Of a DNA stretch of 64,000 nt, positions 8,321-16,282 are shown in pieces. Each line of letters begins with the position of its first letter. The stretch's first letter is position 1. Under the pieces are notes generated by a model that was not told the DNA's origin, did not search any database, and saw only the letters and a list, made by a program, of their open reading frames with translations. The DNA comes from Massilia eburnea (GTDB taxonomy: Bacteria; Pseudomonadota; Gammaproteobacteria; Burkholderiales; Burkholderiaceae_D): positions 1 to 64,000 of the forward strand of contig NZ_WNKX01000025.1 in the NCBI RefSeq assembly GCF_009720745.1, given 5' to 3'. A program made the position numbers and the translations under genes.

Positions 8321-9495
8321 GCGACAAGAAAAGCAAAGCCAGCCTGGCCACGCGCGTCATCCACGCCGGCCAGCATCCCGACCCATCGACGGGCGCCATC
8401 ATGCCGCCGATCTACGCCACTTCCACCTTCGTCCAGCAGAGCCCCGGCGTTCATAAAGGCCTGGACTATGGCCGCTCGCATAACCCGACACGCTGGGCGC
8501 TGGAACGCTGCGTGGCTGACCTGGAAGGCGGCGCCCAGGCCTTCGCCTTCGCTTCCGGCCTGGCCGCCATTTCCACCGTGCTGGAATTGCTCGATGCAGG
8601 CTCGCACATCGTGGCTGGGGATGACATGTACGGCGGTACCTTCCGCCTGTTCGAACGCGTGCGTCGCCGCAGCGCCGGCCACGAATTCACCTACGCCGAC
8701 CTGACCAATCCGGAAAACCTGCTGGCCGCCCTGCGGCCCGAAACGAAAATGGTCTGGGTCGAGACCCCGACCAACCCGATGCTCAAGCTGGCCGACCTGT
8801 CCGCCATCGCGCGCATCTGCCGCGAGCGCGGCATTCTGGCTGTGGCCGACAACACCTTCGCCAGCCCGATCGTGCAGCGCCCGCTGGAACTGGGCTTCGA
8901 CATCGTGGTTCATTCCGCGACCAAGTACCTGAATGGCCACTCGGACATCATCGGCGGCATCGCCGTGGTGGGGGGCGAAGAGCGCCAGTCGCAATGGCGC
9001 GAACAGCTGGCCTTCCTGCAGAATTCCGTCGGCGCGATTGCCGGTCCGTTCGATGCCTTCCTGGCCTTGCGCGGCGTGAAGACGCTGGCGATCCGCATGG
9101 AGCGCCACTGCAAGAGCGCACTGGAACTGGCGCGCTGGCTGGAACGCGAGCCGAAAGTGAAGAAGGTGTTCTATCCCGGCCTGGAGTCGCATCCGCAGCA
9201 CACGCTGGCCAAGGCGCAGATGGACGGTTTCGGCGGCATCATCTCGATCGACCTGGACACCGACCTGGCCGGCGCCCGCCGCTTCCTGGAGCGCTGCGAA
9301 GTGTTCGCACTGGCCGAAAGCCTGGGCGGAGTCGAATCGCTGATCGAGCACCCTGCCCTGATGACCCACGCCTCCATTCCTGCCGCACAACGTGCTGCGC
9401 TGGGCATCGGCGATGGCTTGATCCGCCTTTCCGTTGGCATCGAAGATCTCGAGGACCTGCGACAAGACTTGCGCAATGCCCTTGATGCAATCTGA
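8317..9495 (+). CDS. Cystathionine gamma-lyase/synthase family PLP enzyme
   Basis: 392 residues, Cys/Met-metabolism PLP family. The active-site Lys is in SATKYLNGHSD (K203), with YGRSHNPTRW near the N-terminus and the C-terminal RLSVGIEDLEDL. The start is TTG at 8317, overlapping the stop of cbs by 4 bp (TTGA). With cbs directly upstream, the likely role is cleavage of cystathionine to cysteine, ammonia and 2-oxobutyrate (reverse transsulfuration). Sequence alone does not separate gamma-lyase from gamma-synthase; the gene pair argues for lyase. Confidence 0.9.
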   Translation: MSDKKSKASLATRVIHAGQHPDPSTGAIMPPIYATSTFVQQSPGVHKGLDYGRSHNPTRWALERCVADLEGGAQAFAFASGLAAISTVLELLDAGSHIVAGDDMYGGTFRLFERVRRRSAGHEFTYADLTNPENLLAALRPETKMVWVETPTNPMLKLADLSAIARICRERGILAVADNTFASPIVQRPLELGFDIVVHSATKYLNGHSDIIGGIAVVGGEERQSQWREQLAFLQNSVGAIAGPFDAFLALRGVKTLAIRMERHCKSALELARWLEREPKVKKVFYPGLESHPQHTLAKAQMDGFGGIISIDLDTDLAGARRFLERCEVFALAESLGGVESLIEHPALMTHASIPAAQRAALGIGDGLIRLSVGIEDLEDLRQDLRNALDAI

Positions 9496-10414
9496 ACGCC
9501 ACTGCAGCAACTGCGCACGCCCGATGCAGGTGCTCGACTTATCCGGGCACTACCAGCACCGGGTCCAGGTCGACACCTGCCAGCATTGCTGCCTGGTCTG
9601 GTTCGATGAGACGGAGTCGGTACGCCTGGCGGGACCGGGCATCGCCGCATTCGTGCGCGAGATCCACGGCGCCATGCAGGCCACCGAAGGGCATGACCAC
9701 GCGATCTCGCTGTCGCGCATGCAGACTTGCCCGGTTTGCCAGTCCGCGCTGAAGACGGTAGCCAACCGCACGCGCTTCGGCCGCACCAGGCAAATGGAAT
9801 GCCCCGAGGGGCACGGCTATTACCAGACCTATATTCTCTACCTGGCGGAGAAAGGTTTCGTGCGGCCGCTGGCCTGGTCGGATATCCATTCCCTGCAGGC
9901 GGCAGGCAAAAAGCTGTTCTGCGCCGATTGCGGCCATCCCCTGCCCGACCGCCCGATTGCCGAATGCCCTGCCTGCCGCTCCGCCATCGAGGTCATCGAC
10001 CCCACACGGCTGGCCATGGCGATCGACCGGATCGACGCCCCCCTTGCGGCCCCTGCCCCTGCCGCAACCGCGCTTGACCAGTACAAGTGCCACGGCTGCG
10101 GCGGCGCCGTCGACCAGACGCGTGAAATCTACTGCCCGCATTGCCACGCACCCGTGCTGCGCCACGACACTGAGGATGCCGCTACGGCAGCGGCGCATGC
10201 TTCCGAACTGGCGCAGGCGGCCGTTCGGTCACAGCGCATGCGCCAGGAAGCTTCAGCCAGCGCGGCCCACGCCCTGGCCGAGCAGCGCGCGATGAACGCC
10301 TACATCGAAGGCCAGCGCGGCCAATGGGCGAAAAAGCTCGAAGGCAAGTTCGCACTGGGCATCCTGCTCGCAGCCCTTGCTTTCATCGTCTACATGAGAA
10401 GCCACTTTTTCTAG
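9476..10414 (+). CDS. Multi-zinc-ribbon protein with C-terminal membrane anchor
   Basis: 312 residues from ATG 9476 (an alternative ATG at 9485 gives 309). Successive Cys pairs: CSNC..CQHCC near the N-terminus, CPVC..CPEG, CADC..CPAC, then CHGC..CPHC. After an Ala/Gln-rich helical stretch comes one C-terminal hydrophobic segment (GILLAALAFIVYM) and a short basic tail, so it is probably tail-anchored with the ribbons in the cytoplasm. It overlaps the 3' end of the upstream PLP gene by 20 bp and is likely in its operon. Function unknown; no catalytic motif seen. Confidence 0.7.
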   Translation: MPLMQSERHCSNCARPMQVLDLSGHYQHRVQVDTCQHCCLVWFDETESVRLAGPGIAAFVREIHGAMQATEGHDHAISLSRMQTCPVCQSALKTVANRTRFGRTRQMECPEGHGYYQTYILYLAEKGFVRPLAWSDIHSLQAAGKKLFCADCGHPLPDRPIAECPACRSAIEVIDPTRLAMAIDRIDAPLAAPAPAATALDQYKCHGCGGAVDQTREIYCPHCHAPVLRHDTEDAATAAAHASELAQAAVRSQRMRQEASASAAHALAEQRAMNAYIEGQRGQWAKKLEGKFALGILLAALAFIVYMRSHFF

Positions 10415-11715
10415 TCTGTCGGGCGGCGCGCCGGGTCGGTGATGTTGAAGACCCGCCGCACCAGGCTTTCCAGCGCCACGAATACGCCTTCCACGCCAAA
10501 GCCGGCGATGAAGGACAGGGCCGACGTGCTCAATGCCCAATTCCCCAGCAGGCCGATTTCGCTGCCCGGCGTCTGGCCGGAAGGGTTGACGAACAGCGCA
10601 ATGCAGGCGCCGATCGTGGCCCCAAGCGCGAGCTGCAGCAAGGCCAGCGTGTAGTCGCGCGGCGATAGCAGGCTTTCCCGCATCTTGGCCCACAGGCCGC
10701 GCACCACCGCCGCACCTGCGCCGAGTATGCCGTAGAACAGCGGCAGCACGGCGGTTCCCACCACCAGCGTGACGACGCGCGCCTGCTCCTCGACGCTGCT
10801 GCGCGCGATGCGCTCCTTCTCTACTGCCGTCGCCCCGGCGGGCGCGGCTTCCGCCGGCGGCAGCGGCCCAAACAGCTGCGCCACCTTGCCGTAGCATATG
10901 CGCCACGGCACCAGCCAGTCACGCAGGTTGCTGCGCACGACCGCCACCTGCCCGGAGAGCACGCGGCGGCGCGTGCAGAGCTGGAATTCCTCGGTGCTGC
11001 GGAATTGCGGCATCCCGGTACGGTCAACCGCCGTACAGAATTGCAGCGGGGGCGCGTTGGCATTGGCAGCGTGCTTGATTTCCGCTTCGTCGATTGCTTT
11101 GGACAGCGTGGTTTGCTGCGCTTCCAGCGTATCCAGGTGCTGCAGCATGGCGTTCCCGCCGGTGATATGCCAGGACATCACGCAGGTCATCACCAGGCCG
11201 ATCAGCAGCAGGAGCACGATCCAGAATATGCGCCGGTTGAAGCGGTCGGCAGCTTTCACCAGACCAGGGAAAGCATAGCGTGCCAGCGTCAGGCGCGTCG
11301 GCTTGTCCATGTGGCGCGCCGGCGCGGCAATGACCGTCCCGCGACGCAGCATCATCGCGCGCAGCCAATTGCGCCAGTCGCGCTGGTTGTCCTCACCCAC
11401 CACCAGCAGCGTGAAGGCAATGGTCAGGCCGGTGGCCGGGCGCGCGACGGCGTTCAGCCTGTCCTTGGCGCACAGCACTTTCACCGCCTGCGCCACACGC
11501 TGCTCGTCGTTCTCCGGCGGCGTCAGGCCGATGGCGCACAGTTCATCGATGTGCGGCTCGCCGTCGTCATGGTTGTGGAAATTGTAGAGGCTCTTGTCCC
11601 AGCGTCCGGAGATGTGGTCAAGCAGCAGGAAGACTTCATTCAGTTCGCGCACGAAGATGAAGTCTTCGATCCTCTGGCAGGCCTGGCTGCCGTTCTCGTC
11701 TTGGCTGGAAGACAT
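10411..11715 (-). CDS. Unknown multi-pass membrane protein
   Basis: 434 residues. A soluble N-terminal part (about 1-160) is followed by a hydrophobic segment (about 166-185), a long extra-membrane region with several Cys (FCTAVDR, LCTRRR, ICYGK), and three more hydrophobic segments (about 317-337, 362-382, 399-419). I do not recognise the family. It overlaps the convergent zinc-ribbon gene by 4 bp. It may be transcribed alone; the next gene upstream on this strand starts beyond 11799 in the acylase reading direction, and the 83-bp gap (11716-11798) shows no hairpin. Confidence 0.6.
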   Translation of the reverse strand: MSSSQDENGSQACQRIEDFIFVRELNEVFLLLDHISGRWDKSLYNFHNHDDGEPHIDELCAIGLTPPENDEQRVAQAVKVLCAKDRLNAVARPATGLTIAFTLLVVGEDNQRDWRNWLRAMMLRRGTVIAAPARHMDKPTRLTLARYAFPGLVKAADRFNRRIFWIVLLLLIGLVMTCVMSWHITGGNAMLQHLDTLEAQQTTLSKAIDEAEIKHAANANAPPLQFCTAVDRTGMPQFRSTEEFQLCTRRRVLSGQVAVVRSNLRDWLVPWRICYGKVAQLFGPLPPAEAAPAGATAVEKERIARSSVEEQARVVTLVVGTAVLPLFYGILGAGAAVVRGLWAKMRESLLSPRDYTLALLQLALGATIGACIALFVNPSGQTPGSEIGLLGNWALSTSALSFIAGFGVEGVFVALESLVRRVFNITDPARRPTD

Positions 11716-11798
11716 GGCGCCTCCCCATTGGGCAAGTTGTCACTTCATTGTGCGCCTGGCAGGACGGGGAGGAGTTTGCGCCAGCTCAAAAGTACGCC

Positions 11799-14000
11799 TT
11801 ATTCGCCCGGATGGTACTTGCGCTCCAGGTTCTTTTCAATGTCTTCCTTGTAGAACAGCACGTCCTTGAATTCACCGCGCGCGTACATCTCGGCCTGGTC
11901 GGTGAAGTGCGGCGAGGCCGGGTCGCCACTTTCGCCGCCGGCCAGGATGCTCTTGGCCTTTATCTTCGGTCCGAATTCCACGGCCGCCACAAAGCTATTG
12001 CCGCGCTCGCCATAAATGCGCTTGGTGCGCTGCGGCGAAGTCATGCCGAAGGCCGCCAGCGAGCCCCAGTTGCCGGACGCGAAAGGCACGGGGATGCTTG
12101 GCTTGTTGTCGTCGTAGGTCTGCACAATGTCGCCGGTGAGGCGCTGGAAGCGGTTGATCTCGCCCCATGGCGTTTTCCAGCTGCCGAAATCCGAAGCCAG
12201 CTTGTTCGAAGCGCGCACCAGGGCTTCCAGACGCTGCTTCGGCGTCAGCTGCGTGGCCAGGTAATCCAGCAAAGGCATGCCCTTTTCTTTTGCCGCCGGA
12301 CCGTATTGCTTGGCCTGATCCTGCAGCCAATAGATCGCCACCGAGGTCGGCACGGACGTCAGCGAATAGCGCATGTCCCAATCGCGCAGCAGCGTGACCT
12401 GTTCGATCACCGCGGCCTTCGACAGGTCGCTGGCAGGAGCCTCGTCGTAGGCGCGCACCAGCAGAGGCAACAGTGGTTCGAATGCAGTCAGCTGGCTGTC
12501 GTAAGCGGCGGCGATCAGGCTGTCGATGGTGAAGTCCCTTTTCCCCTGCAGCACGCGCACCGCATGGATACCGCGCGCGTTTTCGCCGTTGACCGACATA
12601 TAGGCCGGGTAGTCTTGCGGACGCGGGCTGTAGGCGCCCGCGGCAGAAAACGGCCAGTTGTTCGTGTTCTGGATCCAGCCATTCTTTGGATTGAACAGCT
12701 GGATGGTCTCGCGCACCTGGTGCAAGCCCTTCCAGTCGGTCGCCGGATCGGCGCCGTCCACAGGTTTTGTGAAGTCGAAGCGGGGATCGCGCACAGGCAT
12801 GAAATTGCCGTGGAAGTAGGCGATATTGCCGTCTGCGTCAGCGTACACGGTGTTGTTCGAGGAATTGGTGCGCAGCTCCATCGATTTGTAGAAGGCCGCG
12901 TAGCTGCGCGCCTTGGTGCGGATGAACGACTGCGTGAGCGCCTTGAGCGGCTCATTCATCATCGCCACCGAAACCCACTTTCCATCCTTCTCGCGCACCA
13001 CGGGGCCGCGATGGGTGAAGTAGGCTGTTACCGTCTTTTCGGCCATGCTGCCGTCAGCCGCCTTGTATGGCAAGCGTACGGTCTCCGCGCGGAACGGGCG
13101 CAACGCCTTGCCGTACTGATAGAAGAACTTACCGTTCTTCCCGACCACCGTTTCCAGGTATTCGTCGATCACATCGCCGCCGCCGGACGTGTGCATCCAG
13201 CCGATACGGTCATTGAAACCCTGGTAGACGAAGAACTGGCCCCAGGTCACGGCGCCGTAGGCATTCAATCCTTCCTGGCTGCTGACGTGGATCTCCGGCC
13301 GGAAGTAGAAGGATGTATGCGGGTTGATCATCAACAGCGCATGGCCCGATTTGCTCAGCGACGGCGCGATGGCGAATCCGTTCGAGCCGCTCGGCTCTTT
13401 TTCCAGCGCGCTCACGCTGCCCATTTGCACCGGCGCCGGCTGCTTGCTGTAGAAGGCTTTCAGTTGCTCGATGTTGACCGACTCGATATCGCCGCCGATG
13501 CTGCCTTCACTGAAGCTGAGCGCCATCCATGGTTCGAAGCGGGTCAGCAGGCGTGCCTGCACCTTCGGGTGGCTGTGCAGGTAGAAATTCAAACCATCGG
13601 CCCAGCCGATCATCAATTTCTTCAGCCACTCCGGACTGGCTTTGTACTGCGCCATCAGCTGCTCCGGCGTGATGAAGAGCTTCATACGCAAGTCCTGGTA
13701 CAGCGCCTGCTCGCCTTCCACTTCCGCCAAGCGGCCCATGGCGTTGATGTAGTTCAGCTCGATGCGCTTGAAGTCATCTTCCGCCTGGGCGTACATCATC
13801 CCGAATACCGCATCCGCATCGCTCTTGCCATATATATGGGGAATGCCCCATTTGTCGCGCAGGATGGTAACGCGCTTGGCAATGGCTTGCAGGCGCAGCA
13901 CTTCGGCAGGACTCAGCTGGCTCGCCGGCTGCTGCGGCGCCGGGGCGGCAATCGCGGGGACGGCGCAGAATGCGAACAAGGCGGCACTCAGGTTTTGCAT
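11799..14000 (-). CDS. Penicillin-acylase-family (S45) N-terminal nucleophile hydrolase
   Basis: 733 residues with a signal peptide (about 1-19, ending AIAA). The layout is that of S45 amidohydrolases: alpha chain, linker, then a beta chain starting at the nucleophile Ser in PSGSNGFAI (S206), followed by NPHTSFYFRPEIH. Autocleavage before S206 would give the active periplasmic heterodimer. The family includes penicillin, aculeacin and acyl-homoserine-lactone acylases; the substrate cannot be told here, and quorum-signal degradation is only a possibility. The gene starts 3 bp after the stop of the ParB-like gene, so the two form an operon. Confidence 0.85.
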   Translation of the reverse strand: MQNLSAALFAFCAVPAIAAPAPQQPASQLSPAEVLRLQAIAKRVTILRDKWGIPHIYGKSDADAVFGMMYAQAEDDFKRIELNYINAMGRLAEVEGEQALYQDLRMKLFITPEQLMAQYKASPEWLKKLMIGWADGLNFYLHSHPKVQARLLTRFEPWMALSFSEGSIGGDIESVNIEQLKAFYSKQPAPVQMGSVSALEKEPSGSNGFAIAPSLSKSGHALLMINPHTSFYFRPEIHVSSQEGLNAYGAVTWGQFFVYQGFNDRIGWMHTSGGGDVIDEYLETVVGKNGKFFYQYGKALRPFRAETVRLPYKAADGSMAEKTVTAYFTHRGPVVREKDGKWVSVAMMNEPLKALTQSFIRTKARSYAAFYKSMELRTNSSNNTVYADADGNIAYFHGNFMPVRDPRFDFTKPVDGADPATDWKGLHQVRETIQLFNPKNGWIQNTNNWPFSAAGAYSPRPQDYPAYMSVNGENARGIHAVRVLQGKRDFTIDSLIAAAYDSQLTAFEPLLPLLVRAYDEAPASDLSKAAVIEQVTLLRDWDMRYSLTSVPTSVAIYWLQDQAKQYGPAAKEKGMPLLDYLATQLTPKQRLEALVRASNKLASDFGSWKTPWGEINRFQRLTGDIVQTYDDNKPSIPVPFASGNWGSLAAFGMTSPQRTKRIYGERGNSFVAAVEFGPKIKAKSILAGGESGDPASPHFTDQAEMYARGEFKDVLFYKEDIEKNLERKYHPGE

Positions 14001-14003
14001 GCT

Positions 14004-14852
14004 TTATTGCTCCACTAATTGGGCAATGCGTTCGCGCAGGTCGGCATTTTCAGCGCGCAGCGCGGCATTCTTTTCCTTCAATTGAGAGATTTCCAGGCGC
14101 AGCACTTCTACTTCCGTCAGCGGAGCTGGACGTTCGGCAGCCTGGTATCCGCCTTCCTCAGCGTCCTCTTTCGGCGGCTTCGGCGGGCGGTTGGCGGCGC
14201 GCTGTTCGCGGATTTCACGGGCGGCCTGCTGCAGGAACTTGCGGCCACCGGCCACGGCGGACTTCTGGTCTTCTTCCGGCAGCGAGGCCACGGTAGCGGC
14301 GGCGTTGATCGAAATCGTCCCTGATCGCACAGCCTCCACCAGTTCCGGCGTGGCGCTGCGGGTGATCTTTTCGATCTGGCCCAGGGTATTGGCGCTCAGG
14401 CGCGCTGCGCGGGCGATGTCCTCACGCTTGGCCTTCGGCTTCGGCGGCGGAGCGGCTTCCTCGCTTTCCGGCTCGGGCGGCGCAATGGCTGCATCTTCGG
14501 CTTTGGCCGTCTCTTTCGCGGCCTGCTCGCGCTTGGCCAGGATTTCCTGCTGGCGCAGGGCCAGCACGCCACGCTGGAAATCCGACACACTGCGCCGGCC
14601 CAGGTGGTTGTCGATCATCCACAGCATCACGTCTTCAATATTGTTGAAGCTCGTGTTCTGGGAAACCTTGAATGGAATGCCATGCTGCTGGCAGATCGAA
14701 TAGCGGTTATGGCCATCGACCAGAACATCGTTCCACAGTACCAGCGCATCGCGGCAACCTTCGGCCAGCAGGCTGCGCTCCAGCGCAGTGCGTTCGGCTT
14801 CGGTCAACGGCTCGATATAGTCCCGCAGGACGTCATTGATTTGGATTTGCAT
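14004..14852 (-). CDS. ParB/Srx-fold domain protein with C-terminal leucine zipper
   Basis: 282 residues. The N-terminal part has the ParB-like core WNDVLVDGHNRYSICQQ (VDGHNRY at 45-51), then a Lys/Glu/Pro-rich linker (about 105-142), a helical region that could be a helix-turn-helix (REDIARAARLSANTLGQIEK), and a C-terminal coiled coil with Leu heptads (about 245-280). This order resembles orphan ParB-like or phage/plasmid replication-associated proteins, not the chromosomal ParB paired with ParA; no parA is nearby. Role unknown. It is upstream of the acylase in the same operon and 122 bp from the tRNA-Leu gene. Confidence 0.75.
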   Translation of the reverse strand: MQIQINDVLRDYIEPLTEAERTALERSLLAEGCRDALVLWNDVLVDGHNRYSICQQHGIPFKVSQNTSFNNIEDVMLWMIDNHLGRRSVSDFQRGVLALRQQEILAKREQAAKETAKAEDAAIAPPEPESEEAAPPPKPKAKREDIARAARLSANTLGQIEKITRSATPELVEAVRSGTISINAAATVASLPEEDQKSAVAGGRKFLQQAAREIREQRAANRPPKPPKEDAEEGGYQAAERPAPLTEVEVLRLEISQLKEKNAALRAENADLRERIAQLVEQ

Positions 14853-14974
14853 GTGGTCTTTCCAGGAATTCTGCGACCAGCATGCTACAACATTCCGCGC
14901 CGATTACAAGCGTTGTCAGATTGATCACTGCTGGATGTTAACGAACAGTCATGCCATAATAGCGGGCTGCATCT

Positions 14975-15058
14975 GCCCCGGTGGTGAAATTGGTAGACAC
15001 ACCGGACTTAAAATCCGTTGGCCGCAAGGCCGTGCCGGTTCGATTCCGGCCCGGGGCA
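14975..15058 (+). tRNA. tRNA-Leu, anticodon TAA
   Basis: A class II tRNA of 84 nt. The 7-bp acceptor stem is GCCCCGG (14975-14981) with CCGGGGC (15051-15057), with discriminator A at 15058 as expected for leucine. The anticodon loop is CTTAAAA with TAA at 15009-15011. A long variable arm (TGGCCGCAAGGCCG) and the T arm GCCGGTTCGATTCCGGC follow. One C-T mismatch sits at the base of the anticodon stem. CCA is not encoded. A CATAAT hexamer at 14955-14960 is a possible -10 element. Confidence 0.95.
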
Positions 15059-15091
15059 CTCCATACAAATGCGGGTTTCAAGCGAAAAGCC

Positions 15092-15991
15092 ATGGATTCG
15101 AGAAAAATCCTTGCACTTGCCCTCTCCATCATTTTTCACGGCGCCACGGCGCACGCGCAAACAACTTCCTCATGCCGCCTGCTGGTCGAGAACCAGAACG
15201 ATTTGTGGCTGGCCCGGCCGGACGGCCATGTCATCTCGAGAATTACATCAGATGGGCAATTAAAGCCGGCGGCCGCACTCCAGCCAGGCGGAAGGCTCGT
15301 CGCCTACAGCACACTGGATTCTTCGCGTGACCTCGTCCTGTCGGATTCAACTGGCCACATTGTGAACCAGGCAAGCATCGGCGCCGGAGACGCCGTCACG
15401 GGCCTTGACTGGACTGCCAGTGACGCTCTCCGGATTGCCATTCACGATGGGCCGGCCACCAGCCAGTACCATTTCTTCAGAATCCAGCCGGGCAATCGCC
15501 TGGTTCGCTCCTCGCCAGGAATAGCTCAAGGTTCAGCATGTGCCCTCTCGCCAAATGGCAAGCAGATGGCTTGCCTCGTCGCCGATGCGCTGACTGTCGA
15601 TGGCAAGGACATCTTTTACCTTGGCGGTCCTCATGAAGCGGCAGGCGCTCTGGCCTGGAGCCCCAATGGACAACATATCGCCATCGTCGAAGCCAACGAT
15701 GCAGGGCAAGCTGCCCTGCTCTTATTGCAAAACCGCGGGGCGGTTGAGGCCAGGCTCGAGGTGCCAATCGCCGGCCCGATTTCCTCAATTCGCTTCCGGA
15801 CGAACACTTCGATCGAGGTCAAGGGCCGGCTAGATGTTGTCGAATATGCCGTCCCTGCAACTGGAGTGGTAAAGTCAGCCAGCAATGTGCTCAAACCGCT
15901 TTTCCTCCGGTCGAATACGATGCCGCTGCACGTAAACGGAACTGTGGCCGACGCCATCGTAAAGGATTGGACTTGCGAGAAACAGAGGTGA
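15092..15991 (+). CDS. Exported protein, probable beta-propeller-like repeats, unknown function
   Basis: 299 residues from ATG 15092 (MDSRKILALALS, signal peptide cut near AHAQ). The body contains several blade-like segments of TolB/WD40 style: NDLWLARPDGHV, ALSPNGKQMACLV, LAWSPNGQHIAIV. A longer reading frame that begins inside the tRNA is spurious. The gene sits 34 bp after the tRNA and has somewhat more A/T-rich codons than its neighbours, so it may be an arrival at the tRNA locus. No partner gene suggests a role. Confidence 0.65.
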   Translation: MDSRKILALALSIIFHGATAHAQTTSSCRLLVENQNDLWLARPDGHVISRITSDGQLKPAAALQPGGRLVAYSTLDSSRDLVLSDSTGHIVNQASIGAGDAVTGLDWTASDALRIAIHDGPATSQYHFFRIQPGNRLVRSSPGIAQGSACALSPNGKQMACLVADALTVDGKDIFYLGGPHEAAGALAWSPNGQHIAIVEANDAGQAALLLLQNRGAVEARLEVPIAGPISSIRFRTNTSIEVKGRLDVVEYAVPATGVVKSASNVLKPLFLRSNTMPLHVNGTVADAIVKDWTCEKQR

Positions 15992-16282
15992 AAATAGCCG
16001 CCGGTAAATAATTGTTTCAAAATTACGGGATCCCCTAGTTGACGGCGTGCATTGTTCACGAATAAACTCCGCCCCGTTATCATTTTTGGAGCCCCCTTTC
16101 ATGGGCACTTGTTCGAGTCATAGTTGTTCCCGAATTTACTTCGGCATCGCATAACGGCACGATCACGTCCTGGGCTCCTGTCCCTACCGTCATCTGCCAT
16201 ACGCGGATGATGGACCTCCATCAGACAACCTGAGATTCAAAGCGCGCACGATCGCGGGCCCGCATCCATTGCGGAGAGCCTG
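15992..16282. other. Intergenic interval before the ABC transporter
   Basis: 291 bp without a convincing gene on either strand. It is visibly richer in A/T than the flanks. GGAGAG a few bases before 16283 is the ribosome site of the permease gene. I see no strong hairpin with a T run and no recognisable riboswitch. The promoter of the transporter operon is expected here, but I cannot point to a clear -35/-10 pair. Confidence 0.5.

Noticed and set aside
11748..14018. Plus-strand open frame of 756 codons across the acylase
   Set aside because: Antisense shadow; the minus-strand acylase has a signal peptide and S45 motifs.
14981..15091. N-terminal extension MVKLVDTPDLKSVGRK of the exported protein
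   Set aside because: This is the tRNA-Leu sequence translated; a well known false start.
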